Shown in pieces: positions 1-9,101 of a stretch of DNA of 64,000 bases. Within the stretch, counting starts at the first letter, position 1; every line of letters begins with the position of its first letter. Origin of the DNA: Kistimonas asteriae (GTDB lineage: Bacteria > Pseudomonadota > Gammaproteobacteria > Pseudomonadales > Endozoicomonadaceae); assembly GCF_018263925.1 (NCBI RefSeq), contig NZ_JAEVHF010000009.1, forward strand, positions 62,001-126,000. The letters run 5' to 3'. Under the pieces are notes generated by a model. It had not been told where the DNA came from. It searched no databases and saw only the letters and a program-made list of their open reading frames with translations. The position numbers and the translations under genes are program-made.

Positions 1-179
1 TAATCAGGTACGGCATCCTTCCTGAACACTGACCACGGATTCTAGCGACTTCGCTTCTAGATGGGAATAATTATCAATAATAAACAGTGTCTGAAATCAG
101 ACATAAGAGACAAATGACTGCCTTGCCTTCGGGTATCCACGTACCCTATCCTAGCCTCCCCGCAAACCAGAACAACAAT

Positions 180-818
180 ATGCCTATGACACTGGATCTT
201 GAAAGCCTCAACCGTGAGCTGGCTAACCGTCACCCCGCAGATATCATTGCATGGACCCTCGAACAGGCAAAAAGCCCGGTACTGACGACCAACTTTGGCC
301 CCCATGAAGCGGCCATTATCCACCTGTGCGCCAGCCGCAAACCGGATATTCCGGTGGTCTGGATTGATTCCGGCTACGGTACACCGGCCACTTACCAGTT
401 TGCCCATCAGCTCATCCAGACACTGGATCTGAACATCCGCATTTATCATCCCCGCTATAGCCGTGCCTGCCGGGAGGCGATTTATGGCGGCATTCCGGAT
501 GTCGACACTCCGGCGCATGATGCCTTCACCCATGACGTCAAACTGGAACCTTTCCAGCGCGCCATGGCAGAGGCGAAACCGGACTTCTGGCTGACTGCCA
601 TCCGCAAGGAGCAAACCGCCTTTCGCCAAAACCTGGATATCCTGACGAAAACCCAGAACGGCATCATCCGGGTCGCGCCGGTCTTTTACTGGTCTGAGCT
701 GGATCTTGAGGAGTACCAGGTCGAGCACGACCTGCCCATTGAAGACGATTATTTTGATCCGACCAAGGTGCTGGGCAACCGAGAGTGTGGTCTGCATACC
801 AGCACAAGCCAACAGTAA
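180..818 (+). CDS. cysH: Phosphoadenosine phosphosulfate reductase (CysH)
   Basis: This soluble enzyme reduces PAPS to sulfite with thioredoxin or glutaredoxin in assimilatory sulfate reduction. The sequence has the adenylyl-sulfate binding segment (VWIDSGYGTPATY), a conserved RKEQTAFR motif and the C-terminal ECGLHT with the catalytic cysteine. It lacks the CC/CxxC cysteine pairs of the 4Fe-4S APS reductases, so it should be the PAPS type. The frame is open from a GTG at 87 and an ATG at 114. I chose the ATG at 180 (or 186) because the family normally begins just before the 'LESLN...HPADII' segment, giving about 212 residues. No good Shine-Dalgarno marks this start, so it is uncertain. No other cys gene is adjacent. 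Confidence 0.88.
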   Translation: MPMTLDLESLNRELANRHPADIIAWTLEQAKSPVLTTNFGPHEAAIIHLCASRKPDIPVVWIDSGYGTPATYQFAHQLIQTLDLNIRIYHPRYSRACREAIYGGIPDVDTPAHDAFTHDVKLEPFQRAMAEAKPDFWLTAIRKEQTAFRQNLDILTKTQNGIIRVAPVFYWSELDLEEYQVEHDLPIEDDYFDPTKVLGNRECGLHTSTSQQ

Positions 819-829
819 TCCCCCGATAA

Positions 830-860
830 TGAACCGGTACTCATACCCTGTGCCGGTTCA
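830..860 (+). terminator. Inverted repeat after cysH, possible terminator
   Basis: An 8-bp perfect inverted repeat (TGAACCGG and CCGGTTCA, 15-nt loop) lies 12 bp after the cysH stop. No T-run follows, so it could be an mRNA-stabilising stem rather than an intrinsic terminator. Confidence 0.4.
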
Positions 861-1069
861 ATCAACACGTCTTTCCGCCACCATTGCCTCCGGATAAGTG
901 ACCTGATCTGGCGTTACTCATCTTTGTGGTGCTTTTTTACATTTCCATTGAACTAATAACAGGTACTCCAGTCCAAAACCCAAATCAAGAAACAGGGAGG
1001 CATTTCGCCACTGGTTCAGCGATCGAAAGAAACAACCAATGGGCTTATTTGACAGGAGTAACGAGAGCA

Positions 1070-1687
1070 ATGGGTATGGAGCAATGGCTGGCATTTGTAT
1101 CAGCCACACTGATCCTCTTCCTGATACCGGGACCGGATATGGTGCTGGTCGCAGGCTGGAGCGCACGAAAAGGTTTCCGCATGGGGTTGGAAGCCGCGAC
1201 AGGAACGGTATCCGGCCTGCTGGTGCATACCACAGCCACCGCTATGGGGCTGGCGGCCCTTTTGGCGGCATCCGCGAGTGCGTTCACCGTGCTGAAATGG
1301 GTGGGTTCCATTTACCTGGTCTGGCTTGGCATCATGAAACTGAAGAATGGCGAACATACAACGTCGATCGATAAGCCCAGGCGTGCCAGCAGCCCCTTTC
1401 TGCAGGCATTCTGTACCAACTTGCTGAATCCAAAGGTCATCCTGTTCTTCCTGGCTTTCCTGCCCCATTTTGTCGATCCGGCTATCGATGTGAAGGTGCA
1501 GTTCATCCAGCTGGGGCTGGCATTCACCCTACTGTCCTCACTCTGCTATCTCATTTTTATCGCCATTACCGTGAAAGCAGGTGAGGCGCTGGGAAAAAGT
1601 CGCCGGGCCCGGCAACTGGGTCGCTGGCTGAGCGGGACGGTGATGATTGGTTTTGGCGTAAGACTGGCGATGGCCAGCCATCAGTGA
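1070..1687 (+). CDS. LysE/RhtB family amino-acid exporter
   Basis: This is a 205-aa inner-membrane protein of the RhtB/LysE family, which exports amino acids such as homoserine, threonine, lysine or leucine using the proton motive force. The hallmark PGPD motif sits near the N-terminus (LIPGPDMVLVAGWS), followed by about six hydrophobic segments and the typical NPKVILFFLAFLPHFV stretch. The frame is open upstream from 926, but the ATG at 1070 follows a GGAG at 1055-1058 and gives the usual family length. The substrate cannot be told from sequence. It converges on the catalase gene with a shared hairpin between them. Confidence 0.88.
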   Translation: MGMEQWLAFVSATLILFLIPGPDMVLVAGWSARKGFRMGLEAATGTVSGLLVHTTATAMGLAALLAASASAFTVLKWVGSIYLVWLGIMKLKNGEHTTSIDKPRRASSPFLQAFCTNLLNPKVILFFLAFLPHFVDPAIDVKVQFIQLGLAFTLLSSLCYLIFIAITVKAGEALGKSRRARQLGRWLSGTVMIGFGVRLAMASHQ

Positions 1688-1692
1688 AAAGC

Positions 1693-1721
1693 AGCAGGTG
1701 AACTTATGAGAAACACCTGCT
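1693..1721. terminator. Bidirectional hairpin between converging genes
   Basis: AGCAGGTG and CACCTGCT form an 8-bp stem with a 13-nt loop in the 50-bp gap between the converging exporter and catalase genes. It is a likely shared terminator. Confidence 0.5.
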
Positions 1722-1737
1722 CTACCACTCAAATCCG

Positions 1738-3195
1738 TCAGATACCGGCGGTTTTCAACGCCGCCTGCACCCGACGGCCATAATCTTCATCACATTGCGT
1801 GAAATGAGCGACCATACGCTGCTGGATAGAGTCGCTGGCTTGGGACAGGCCACCCACAATATTCCCTATCAGCTGCAGCTTCTGTTCTTCAGACATCAAC
1901 CGATACAAATCGCCTGCCTGGCTGTAGTTGTCCGAATCGCGACTATCATAAGCTTTGGTCCAGGCCTGCTCCTCCAGCGGCATAGGTGGCTCAGCTACTG
2001 ACGGATCAGGAACAGGTGCCCCTTCACTGGCCCTGTCATTAGGGTAAAAATTGACCTTGCTGCTCTGATTATGTCCACCATACGGGCATTCTATACCTGC
2101 CATGGCGCCATCACGCTGATAATGATGTACCGGACACTGGGGCCGGTTGACCGGCAGCTGTTGATGGTTCGCGCCGATCCGGTAACGATGCGCGTCTGCA
2201 TAGGCAAACAGGCGCCCCTGCAGCATCTTGTCCGGCGATGCCCCGATACCGGGCACCAGGTTACTGGGTGAAAAGGCCACCTGTTCGGTTTCGGCAAAGT
2301 AGTTTTCCACGTTACGGTTCAATTCAAGCTTACCAATTTCCTCCAGAGGAAAGTCCTGATGCGGCCAGACCTTGGTCAGGTCAAAAGGGTTGATAGCATA
2401 GTCACGGGCCTGCGCTTCGCTCATGATCTGCACCTTGACAGTCCAGCTCGGAAAATCACCGGAGGCAATTGCTTCCACCAGATCCCGCTGCATTCCATCT
2501 GCCGGTTTCTGCGCCGCCTCCTCGTTCGTCAACGTTCGGATGCCTTGATCCGTCTTGAAGTGCCATTTGATCCAGTAGCGCTCATCCGCCTTATTCCAGA
2601 GGCTCAGAGTATGAGAGCTATAGCCATTCATATGGCGCAAAGAGAAGGGAATCCCCCGATCAGACATCAGGATGGTCACCTGGTGCATGGACTGCGGATT
2701 GCTGGCCCAGAACTCCCAATGATTAGCGGGGTTTGGCAAGTTGGTGGCCGGGTCTTTTTTCTGGGAATGAATAAAATCAGGGAACTTGGCAGGATCGCGA
2801 ATAAAAAAGACCGGCGTGTTATTACCCACCATGTCAAAATTGCCCTGCTGCGTGTAAAAACGTACGGCGAAACCGCGCACATCTCGGACAAAATCCCCCG
2901 AGTCCTGTCCGCCAGCCACCGTTGAAAAACGGACAAACACATCGGTCTTACGTCCAGCATTCTGCAAAAAGTCCGCCATGGAAAACGCGGATAGATCTTT
3001 GGTCAATGTAAAAGTGCCATGCGCCCCATAACCCCGCGCATGAACTACCCGCTCCGGAATCCGTTCACGGTTAAAATGCGCCAGCTTTTCAAATAACCGA
3101 TAATTATCAAAGGTCAGAGACCCCCTTTCACCGGCGGAGATACTGTTATCATCATCGGCAATGGGCGCGCCATTCGCTGTCGTGAGTTTATTCAT
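1738..3195 (-). CDS. katA: Monofunctional heme catalase
   Basis: This is a 485-aa small-subunit (clade 3-type) catalase that dismutates H2O2 to water and oxygen. The active-site His lies at about residue 52 in ERVVHARGYGAHG, the distal Asn at about 125 in MVGNNTPVFFIRD, and the proximal heme-ligand Tyr in RLFAYADAHRYRIG at about 335. The length fits the small-subunit group, without the flavodoxin-like tail of KatE-type enzymes. It is monocistronic: the nhaD terminator lies upstream and a converging hairpin lies downstream. The 170-bp upstream gap holds no operator I can name, although OxyR control is usual for this family. The symbol is by family resemblance. Confidence 0.95.
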   Translation of the reverse strand: MNKLTTANGAPIADDDNSISAGERGSLTFDNYRLFEKLAHFNRERIPERVVHARGYGAHGTFTLTKDLSAFSMADFLQNAGRKTDVFVRFSTVAGGQDSGDFVRDVRGFAVRFYTQQGNFDMVGNNTPVFFIRDPAKFPDFIHSQKKDPATNLPNPANHWEFWASNPQSMHQVTILMSDRGIPFSLRHMNGYSSHTLSLWNKADERYWIKWHFKTDQGIRTLTNEEAAQKPADGMQRDLVEAIASGDFPSWTVKVQIMSEAQARDYAINPFDLTKVWPHQDFPLEEIGKLELNRNVENYFAETEQVAFSPSNLVPGIGASPDKMLQGRLFAYADAHRYRIGANHQQLPVNRPQCPVHHYQRDGAMAGIECPYGGHNQSSKVNFYPNDRASEGAPVPDPSVAEPPMPLEEQAWTKAYDSRDSDNYSQAGDLYRLMSEEQKLQLIGNIVGGLSQASDSIQQRMVAHFTQCDEDYGRRVQAALKTAGI

Positions 3196-3365
3196 TACTT
3201 GATCTCATTCTGGATTGTCCAAGATTTTGGACAGAAGGTACTAATACATGATCAGGCAATGAGGAGGGGTGACGCCAATCAATTTCCTAAATAGATTTGA
3301 TTAAGATTTACAAACAACTGCATGTTAATGGCTAACAATATTCATCACTGTAAAAGAACCATCGG

Positions 3366-3398
3366 TTGAATAATAACAGGCGCCCAATTAGGCGCCTG
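3366..3398 (-). terminator. Intrinsic terminator of nhaD
   Basis: CAGGCGCC and GGCGCCTG form an 8-bp stem with a 6-nt loop, followed on the minus strand by TTATTATT, just downstream of the nhaD stop. Confidence 0.75.
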
Positions 3399-3422
3399 CA
3401 TTGATACATCAATATAATCAGC

Positions 3423-4820
3423 TCAACTATTCAAAAGAAAATGAACACCCACACTGGCCGCATAACCCAAAGCGATCGCCCATGACCACCGTAAATGGCC
3501 CATAAAGGTATAGGTGCCTTTGGATGTCCCCATCAGAGCAACCCCAGCCGCAGAGCCTACCGAGAGCAGACTACCACCGACACCAGCTGTCAGCGTAATC
3601 AACAGCCACTGGAAGTTACCCATTTCAGGATCCATGCTGATGATCGCGAACATCACCGGAATGTTGTCCACCACAGCGGAAACCAATCCAGCCACGATGT
3701 TGGTTACGGAGGCACCCAGTTCGGCATACATGCTCGAAGAGATCATCTCCAGGTAGCCCAGGTAACCCAGACCACCAACGGCAAAGATAATGCCGAAGAA
3801 AAACAGCAGGGTATCCCACTCAGCCTTGGCCACCTTCAGAAAGATGTCGAGCTCACCTTTTTCACTTTCATCCAGTTGATGGTTCGGTGCCATCTTCTGG
3901 CTCCTGAAGGTTAAATACCATGTGTAAAACATCAGCAATGACATACCGGTCATCATGCCCATGAACGGTGGCAGCGAGAACACCTTCTCAAAGGTCACGG
4001 CCAGAATGATAGTCACCATGAACAGGCCGCAGACAACCAGACCGCCTGGCTTGATATGGACACGTTCATTAATCGCCGAGGGTTTTTCCGTCGGGACAAA
4101 GACCGTCATGATCAGAGCCGGCACCAGGTAATTCACCACGGCAGGCAGGAAAAGCGCAAAGAACCCAAAAAATTCCACCTTGCCCGCCTGCCAGACCATC
4201 AGCGTGGTGATATCGCCGAACGGACTGAAAGCGCCCCCCGCATTGGCGGCAACAACCACATTAATCATCGCCAGGGTCACAAATCGCTTGCTGTCGCCGC
4301 CGACAGACATAATCACCGCGCCCATCAAAAGGGCTGTGGTCAGGTTATCCGCCACCGGCGAGATGAAAAATGCGAGGGTTCCGGTTACCCAGAATAACTG
4401 GCGAAAACTCAGCCCCATCTGCATCAGCCGCGCACGCAGGGCATCAAAGACCAGCCGTTCTTCCATGGTGTTGATGAACGTCATCGCCACCAGCAGGAAG
4501 AGGAACAGCGCGCTGTACTCGCCCAGGTTGTGCAACACGGCGACACGCAGCGCTTCATGCTCCACACCGTAATCGTGGGCAATGGTGGCAATCAGCGCCC
4601 AGATAATACCCGCGGCGAGTATCACCGGCTTGGATTTACGCAGATGGAGCACTTCCTCGCCCATGACCATTATGTAGGCAAGGACGAAAATGGCGATACA
4701 AAGATAAGCCAGTGGATCTTCCGTCGCTCCCAGCACTTCATATCCACCACCCGATGCGTTCACCCATCCAGGGAAAAGCGCAAGGAGGACTGGCAACAAA
4801 CCGTTTTTCAAAAATTTCAT
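3423..4820 (-). CDS. nhaD: NhaD-type Na+/H+ antiporter
   Basis: This inner-membrane protein of the NhaD family exchanges Na+ (or Li+) for H+ and supports sodium tolerance and alkaline pH growth in halophiles. It has about 12 hydrophobic segments and family motifs such as SPVADNLTTALLMG and GGAFSPFGDITTLMVW, which carry polar residues inside membrane helices. The open frame reaches a GTG at 4862. The ATG at 4820 is preferred because it gives a typical signal-like N-terminus (MKFLKNGLLPVLLALF) and 465 residues. It is transcribed alone and ends at a strong terminator. With the NhaC-type gene at 11,575 it points to a saline habitat. Confidence 0.92.
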   Translation of the reverse strand: MKFLKNGLLPVLLALFPGWVNASGGGYEVLGATEDPLAYLCIAIFVLAYIMVMGEEVLHLRKSKPVILAAGIIWALIATIAHDYGVEHEALRVAVLHNLGEYSALFLFLLVAMTFINTMEERLVFDALRARLMQMGLSFRQLFWVTGTLAFFISPVADNLTTALLMGAVIMSVGGDSKRFVTLAMINVVVAANAGGAFSPFGDITTLMVWQAGKVEFFGFFALFLPAVVNYLVPALIMTVFVPTEKPSAINERVHIKPGGLVVCGLFMVTIILAVTFEKVFSLPPFMGMMTGMSLLMFYTWYLTFRSQKMAPNHQLDESEKGELDIFLKVAKAEWDTLLFFFGIIFAVGGLGYLGYLEMISSSMYAELGASVTNIVAGLVSAVVDNIPVMFAIISMDPEMGNFQWLLITLTAGVGGSLLSVGSAAGVALMGTSKGTYTFMGHLRWSWAIALGYAASVGVHFLLNS

Positions 4821-4916
4821 TATGAATTTCTTATTGGTTGTTTTGTTCAAAAAATTCCACACCTATGGAAAGGATAATAAACACAGACCGCATATACCAC
4901 CTTCCTTCTGGAAAAA

Positions 4917-6089
4917 CTAAGCAGGCATAGAAACCGATAGCAGACGTTTTGCCGCATGCAACATGAAATGGCTGCCCTGTTCGATCAATGCATCCGGAAA
5001 GTCATAATCCGGGTTGTGTAGCTGTGGGCAAGACTCTCCACTACCGAGACAACATAAGGCACCCTGGAAGCGACGTGTAAACTGTCCGAAGTCTTCGGAC
5101 CATCGCATGGGACGGTCTACGGTCTCTGCAACAAGCCCCGCTTCTTCGGCCGCGCCCATCATGAGAGCCACGACCGCCGGATGATTCTCGGTTGCCGCAA
5201 ATTCATCATGATAACGGATCGACCACTGCAAGCTGGCCTGTTCCGCTTCGTGCTGGACTAACGCTTCCGCTTTCTGCCTTAATGCCTGCATACGATGATC
5301 CGCTGCGGTTCTCAGCGTCACCATAACCGTGGCGTCACCCGGTGCGATACCAAAAGCCGGTTCCCCCAGCCGCGCATATACAACCGTAGCCAACGCAAAC
5401 GCTTCATCATTTTCAACAGGCGTACTGAGTGCTGAAAAACGTTCCATCAGTCGACACATGGCTACCTGAGGGCTTACCCCATCCTCTGGCTTGGCTGCAT
5501 GGGAGGTTTTACCGGTGAGCGTGATCGCCATACCACAGGACGCGCAGGCAAAGCTGCCGGCGCGCACCAGCAAGGTACCGAGCGCTGTGCCCGGAAGATT
5601 ATGCCAGCCGATCACATAGTCCGGCGCCAGCGCCTGAAACCGTTCATCGGCCAATATCGCCATGGCGCCCGTGCCATCTTCTTCCGCAGGCTGGAACAGC
5701 AACCCAACCCGTCCCGCCTCCGGCCGCTCCCGCGCTAACCTGAATCCCAGTGCCAGCAGCGTTGCCATATGTCCATCATGGCCACACATATGGGCCTTGC
5801 CTTCATGTACTGACCGATAGGACGCCACGCTGGTTTCATGAACCGCCACTGCATCCATGTCAGCACGCAAGAGGACTGTCGGGCCGGGATGTGGATTGTC
5901 AAAGAGGGCCAGTACACCATGCCCACCCACCCCGGTCAGCACACGATCAGGCCTGATATGCGCGGCCAAAAACCGTTGCAATCGTTCAGCCGTATCGCTT
6001 TCAGCGCCCGACAACTCCGGATAACGGTGTAACTCCTGCCGTATCTGGTGACACAGTGCGAGTTCTGCATCCCCCAAGCTGGTCATCAT
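4917..6089 (-). CDS. M20 family amidohydrolase (hippurate/IAA-amino acid hydrolase-like)
   Basis: This is a 390-aa cytosolic metallopeptidase-family enzyme (M20D-type amidohydrolase) that hydrolyses N-acyl amino acids. Metal ligands are visible at C102 and H104 (MCGHDGHMA), the catalytic and metal Glu pair at about 136-137 (FQPAEEDG) and a His at about 163 (GWHNLPG). The lid/dimerisation domain follows (GKTSHAAKPEDGVSP). AGGAGATAG precedes two consecutive ATGs at 6089 and 6086, and spacing slightly favours the second. The true substrate is unknown. The gene stands alone between nhaD and a divergent ybaK-like gene. Confidence 0.9.
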   Translation of the reverse strand: MMTSLGDAELALCHQIRQELHRYPELSGAESDTAERLQRFLAAHIRPDRVLTGVGGHGVLALFDNPHPGPTVLLRADMDAVAVHETSVASYRSVHEGKAHMCGHDGHMATLLALGFRLARERPEAGRVGLLFQPAEEDGTGAMAILADERFQALAPDYVIGWHNLPGTALGTLLVRAGSFACASCGMAITLTGKTSHAAKPEDGVSPQVAMCRLMERFSALSTPVENDEAFALATVVYARLGEPAFGIAPGDATVMVTLRTAADHRMQALRQKAEALVQHEAEQASLQWSIRYHDEFAATENHPAVVALMMGAAEEAGLVAETVDRPMRWSEDFGQFTRRFQGALCCLGSGESCPQLHNPDYDFPDALIEQGSHFMLHAAKRLLSVSMPA

Positions 6090-6346
6090 CTATCTCCTGC
6101 TATTCCCCTGTGCGACGCCGAAGTGCGCCAGCACTGCAACACAGTAAGATCCGATGGTGTCATGTTAAGGAATACGGACACAGCCCGTATTTATCCCGAT
6201 ATTTATGGCCTCTACTTATAAAAAAACCATTACTCGCACTTAATCTGTCTTAAAACGACGCTGACACAAGCAAAAGATTCATTGACAATCCGATATACTT
6301 ACCAGCAACTGAGACGTGTCGGTAAGCAGCAGTTGTCGGAGGCATC

Positions 6347-6844
6347 ATGTCCATTTCATCGCAGTTAGAGACATTTCTCGCTGAAAACTGTACGAACTAT
6401 GAAGTGGTATCCCATCCCTACTCTGAACGGGCGGCGAACACCGCCCGTTCAGCCTGTATTCCGGATCGAACCATGGCCAAGGCTGTGGTGCTGAAAGATT
6501 ACAATGGCTATGTCATGGCCGTGATGCCATCACGCAACCGGTTGATGCTGGCATGGTTGAATATGCGCCTGGATCGGAACCTGAAACTGGTGCAGGAAAC
6601 CACGCTGCAGGATCTCTTCCCTGACTGCCAGCCTGGCGCCATTCCCGCCATGGGAATCGCCTACGGCATGAAAACGGTCTGGGACGACGCCCTCAATACG
6701 GTTGCCGATATCTACATCGAAGGGGGGAATCACCGGGAGCTCATCCATATGCACCGCAATGAATTCCAGAAATTGATGTTCGGCCAGCCCCATGCGGCCA
6801 TCAGCTGTGATATCGAAGAAGAACAAGCGTATCGAACCTGCTGA
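6347..6844 (+). CDS. YbaK/EbsC-type aminoacyl-tRNA deacylase-like protein (paralogue 1)
   Basis: This is a 165-aa protein with the YbaK fold, the family that hydrolyses mischarged aminoacyl-tRNAs such as Cys-tRNAPro. The catalytic Lys is at residue 45 (MAKAVVLKD) and the conserved GAIPA loop is at about 102-106. The start is certain, because GGAGG lies 6 bp before the ATG. The protein ends in a short acidic tail. A paralogue lies at 8610 and shares Lys45, GAIPA, the AxGMxxVWDD region and the NEFQKL/NFQKL helix. Both lack an attached synthetase domain, so substrate specificity cannot be told from sequence. Confidence 0.85.
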   Translation: MSISSQLETFLAENCTNYEVVSHPYSERAANTARSACIPDRTMAKAVVLKDYNGYVMAVMPSRNRLMLAWLNMRLDRNLKLVQETTLQDLFPDCQPGAIPAMGIAYGMKTVWDDALNTVADIYIEGGNHRELIHMHRNEFQKLMFGQPHAAISCDIEEEQAYRTC

Positions 6845-7027
6845 CAACTGACAGATGCTCTACCATTTCTTATCGATGATGTGCCCTTCCGATCGATGGA
6901 CTAATCTGCAACGATGTCACACGAGGCTATTCTGTAGCTTCAATAAGAATGAGTAAGACGCTTGCAACATAAATCATCCATCGACAGCCGTGGCGGCTGA
7001 GGATTCATAACAGACGCAGGTGATGCT

Positions 7028-7381
7028 ATGAAGCAACGCTCTCTTCTGGCAAGACTCATAACCGCAGTGATTTTCTTCTTCGCTGCCATCTTTGGTGCGG
7101 TTCAGGGGCTGTTTCTGGTTGCCTTCCTGGCATCCGTCTTCCTCGGAGTTCTCGTGTATGACCTCATGGACGTCACCGTCCAACAGAGCCGACAACTTCC
7201 CCACATCACCGCTACCGGGCCACTGTGCATGCATTTCAACGGTGAAGCCTTTCCCGAGTGGCTGGAAGTCGCCTCCAGTCATCGCTACTACCTGACAGGC
7301 ATTGCGCCCGAATATGTCTGCGAGAGCCTGGTAGAAAGAGAAGACATCATTTACAACGGGGTTCGCTACCACCCTGTTTGA
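7028..7381 (+). CDS. Small two-TM membrane protein, unknown function
   Basis: This 117-aa protein is not one I recognise. The N-terminal 45 residues form two closely spaced hydrophobic helices (LITAVIFFFAAIFGAVQGLF, then LVAFLASVFLGVLVYDLM). A soluble region of about 70 residues follows, with CMHFNGEAFPEWL and HRYYLTGIAPEYVCE. A weak ribosome binding site (CAGGTGATG) precedes the ATG. It lies between a ybaK-like gene and a convergent K+-channel gene. Codon use matches the surrounding chromosome, so it is probably real. Confidence 0.65.
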   Translation: MKQRSLLARLITAVIFFFAAIFGAVQGLFLVAFLASVFLGVLVYDLMDVTVQQSRQLPHITATGPLCMHFNGEAFPEWLEVASSHRYYLTGIAPEYVCESLVEREDIIYNGVRYHPV

Positions 7382-7413
7382 AAGGCAGGGAATAATCCGG
7401 TCACCCAGGTCGC

Positions 7414-8409
7414 TTAACGGGTCATTTTCTTAACGAAGACCACCACATAGAGCGCGAGGATAAAGGTCCCCAGAAATGCCTCCACGGCTGCGATCGTGCG
7501 ACCTATGCCCACCGGTGCGATGTCACCATAGCCCAGTGTCGTAAACGTCACGATGCTGAAATAAAGGCATTCCATTAACTGCCCCCAGTTAGCCTGCCAC
7601 CCCTTCTCAGGGTGCACCTGAATGATCTCCCCCCCCCCACTGACGCCAATTATGGCATAGAGAAAGGCACAAACGACCACCATGGCTGCCGAGAAAGCGA
7701 TAACCCGCATAGGGCGTTCACCATAGCCACACAGCAGGTCAACGGTTTTCGACACAAAGCGTTGCCATGAATACGGGGGCAACTGGAAACGGCGGTAACG
7801 CATCTCCTTTTGAAAGAACTCACCGGCCTCCTCCTGCAAGCCATGGAGCTCACATTGCCGACGAATATTCCGGCAGACTTCCTCAGCCTCTTCATTCAGC
7901 CGACGCACGCCTTCTTTACGGCCCGATTCACGCTTTTTGAGCTTCTTGCTCTCTGCAGCCTGAAGGATGACACTGCCCCATTTGATGTGCTCGATCTTCG
8001 CATCATCAAGCCGGATACCCAGCAGGTTGGCACGGGTCAGATTGGCGGAGTTGAGATTCGCATACCTGGCATCGACCTTGAGCAGGCAAGCACCCTGCAG
8101 GTTGATGTTATAGAGATGTGCATCGCGAAGATCCGCATGATTGAGGTCAACATCCGTCAGGTCATAGCCTTCCGAGCAACCGCGATTCACAAGGTGAACA
8201 TTACGCAGATTGGCGTTCTTTAACTGGAAACCGGACAACGGTCGACCTGATTTGGCAATAGCCTCCACGCGCTCACAAATATCATCACCGCGCTTATCGG
8301 CTTCCGGATCATGCCAGAAACACAAGCCCCCTTCTTTGTCTGAACTATCTTCACAGCGCCTGCCCTGATAGTCCACATACGTGCACTGAACGCATCCCTG
8401 CGCATCCAT
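7414..8409 (-). CDS. Pentapeptide-repeat / two-TM potassium channel protein
   Basis: This 331-aa protein fuses a soluble regulatory region to an ion-channel domain. Residues 5-30 contain a small Cys/His cluster (CVQCTYVDYQGRRC...CFWHD). Residues 60-140 are pentapeptide repeats (A-N/D-L-x-x type: NADLRDAHLYN, YANLNSANLTRANL). A charged helical linker follows. The C-terminal 100 residues hold two membrane helices around a pore loop with the selectivity filter TLGYGD at about 291-296. The channel should conduct K+ in the inner membrane, and the N-terminal region may sense a ligand or partner. The gene is monocistronic and lies between the two ybaK paralogues. Confidence 0.85.
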   Translation of the reverse strand: MDAQGCVQCTYVDYQGRRCEDSSDKEGGLCFWHDPEADKRGDDICERVEAIAKSGRPLSGFQLKNANLRNVHLVNRGCSEGYDLTDVDLNHADLRDAHLYNINLQGACLLKVDARYANLNSANLTRANLLGIRLDDAKIEHIKWGSVILQAAESKKLKKRESGRKEGVRRLNEEAEEVCRNIRRQCELHGLQEEAGEFFQKEMRYRRFQLPPYSWQRFVSKTVDLLCGYGERPMRVIAFSAAMVVVCAFLYAIIGVSGGGEIIQVHPEKGWQANWGQLMECLYFSIVTFTTLGYGDIAPVGIGRTIAAVEAFLGTFILALYVVVFVKKMTR

Positions 8410-8609
8410 TCCGTTGCCAGCCCCATAATCGTAGTTATCCCATTATTGGAGAGTATAGCCAGCCAGATCAGATTTTCTTCTATGTCAGGAGTTTCGTTTA
8501 GCGACGCTGTTTAGAAAGGTTTGATCTGATGCCCTGCCAAGGTGGGTCATATACTGATGTGCAGCCTGAAGACCATTCAGGTTCGACTTAACATTGAGAA
8601 GTAATCGCT

Positions 8610-9101
8610 ATGAGTGTTTCAAAAAAACTGTCTCAATTTCTTGCGCAGCAGCACGTTGACTTTGAGCTGGTTCATCACAGCCCCAGCATGAGCGCCATGC
8701 AGAGTTCTATCGCGGCACGGGTTCCCAGTGAGGAAGTCGCAAAAGCCGTTATCCTGAAAGATCACGTCGACAATTTCCTGATGGCTGTTATTCCTGCAGG
8801 CCGGCGTTTACACCTGCATACCGTGGAAGAACTCACCGATCAGAAGCTACGCCTTGCCTCCGAGCACGAGTTGCAACTGAAATTCACGGATTGCAAAACC
8901 GGCGCCATTCCCGCTATTGGCCCTGCCTTTGACATGAGCATGGTCTGGGATGAGCGTTTCCTGCAACAACAGGACGTGTACCTTGAGGCCGGCGATCACG
9001 AAACCCTGGTGCACCTGTCAGGCAGCAACTTCCAGAAACTGGCCGCCACCGAGCAACATGATCAGATCAGTATGCCCGTCAAAGAGCAACCACCGGAATA
9101 A
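8610..9101 (+). CDS. YbaK/EbsC-type aminoacyl-tRNA deacylase-like protein (paralogue 2)
   Basis: This 163-aa paralogue of the protein at 6347 has the catalytic Lys at residue 45 (VAKAVILKD) and GAIPA near 104. A GAGAAG ribosome binding site lies 9 bp before the ATG. The two proteins align over their whole length without large gaps but differ in most surface residues. This suggests an old duplication with possible division of substrates between mischarged tRNAs or free aminoacyl compounds. It converges on tauE almost immediately. Confidence 0.85.
   Translation: MSVSKKLSQFLAQQHVDFELVHHSPSMSAMQSSIAARVPSEEVAKAVILKDHVDNFLMAVIPAGRRLHLHTVEELTDQKLRLASEHELQLKFTDCKTGAIPAIGPAFDMSMVWDERFLQQQDVYLEAGDHETLVHLSGSNFQKLAATEQHDQISMPVKEQPPE

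Noticed and set aside
57..812. 251-codon minus-strand ORF opposite cysH
   Set aside because: It mirrors cysH exactly, has no domain pattern, and cysH has clear catalytic motifs.
6282..6310. TTGACA upstream of the first ybaK-like gene as a promoter
   Set aside because: No acceptable -10 lies 16-18 bp downstream.
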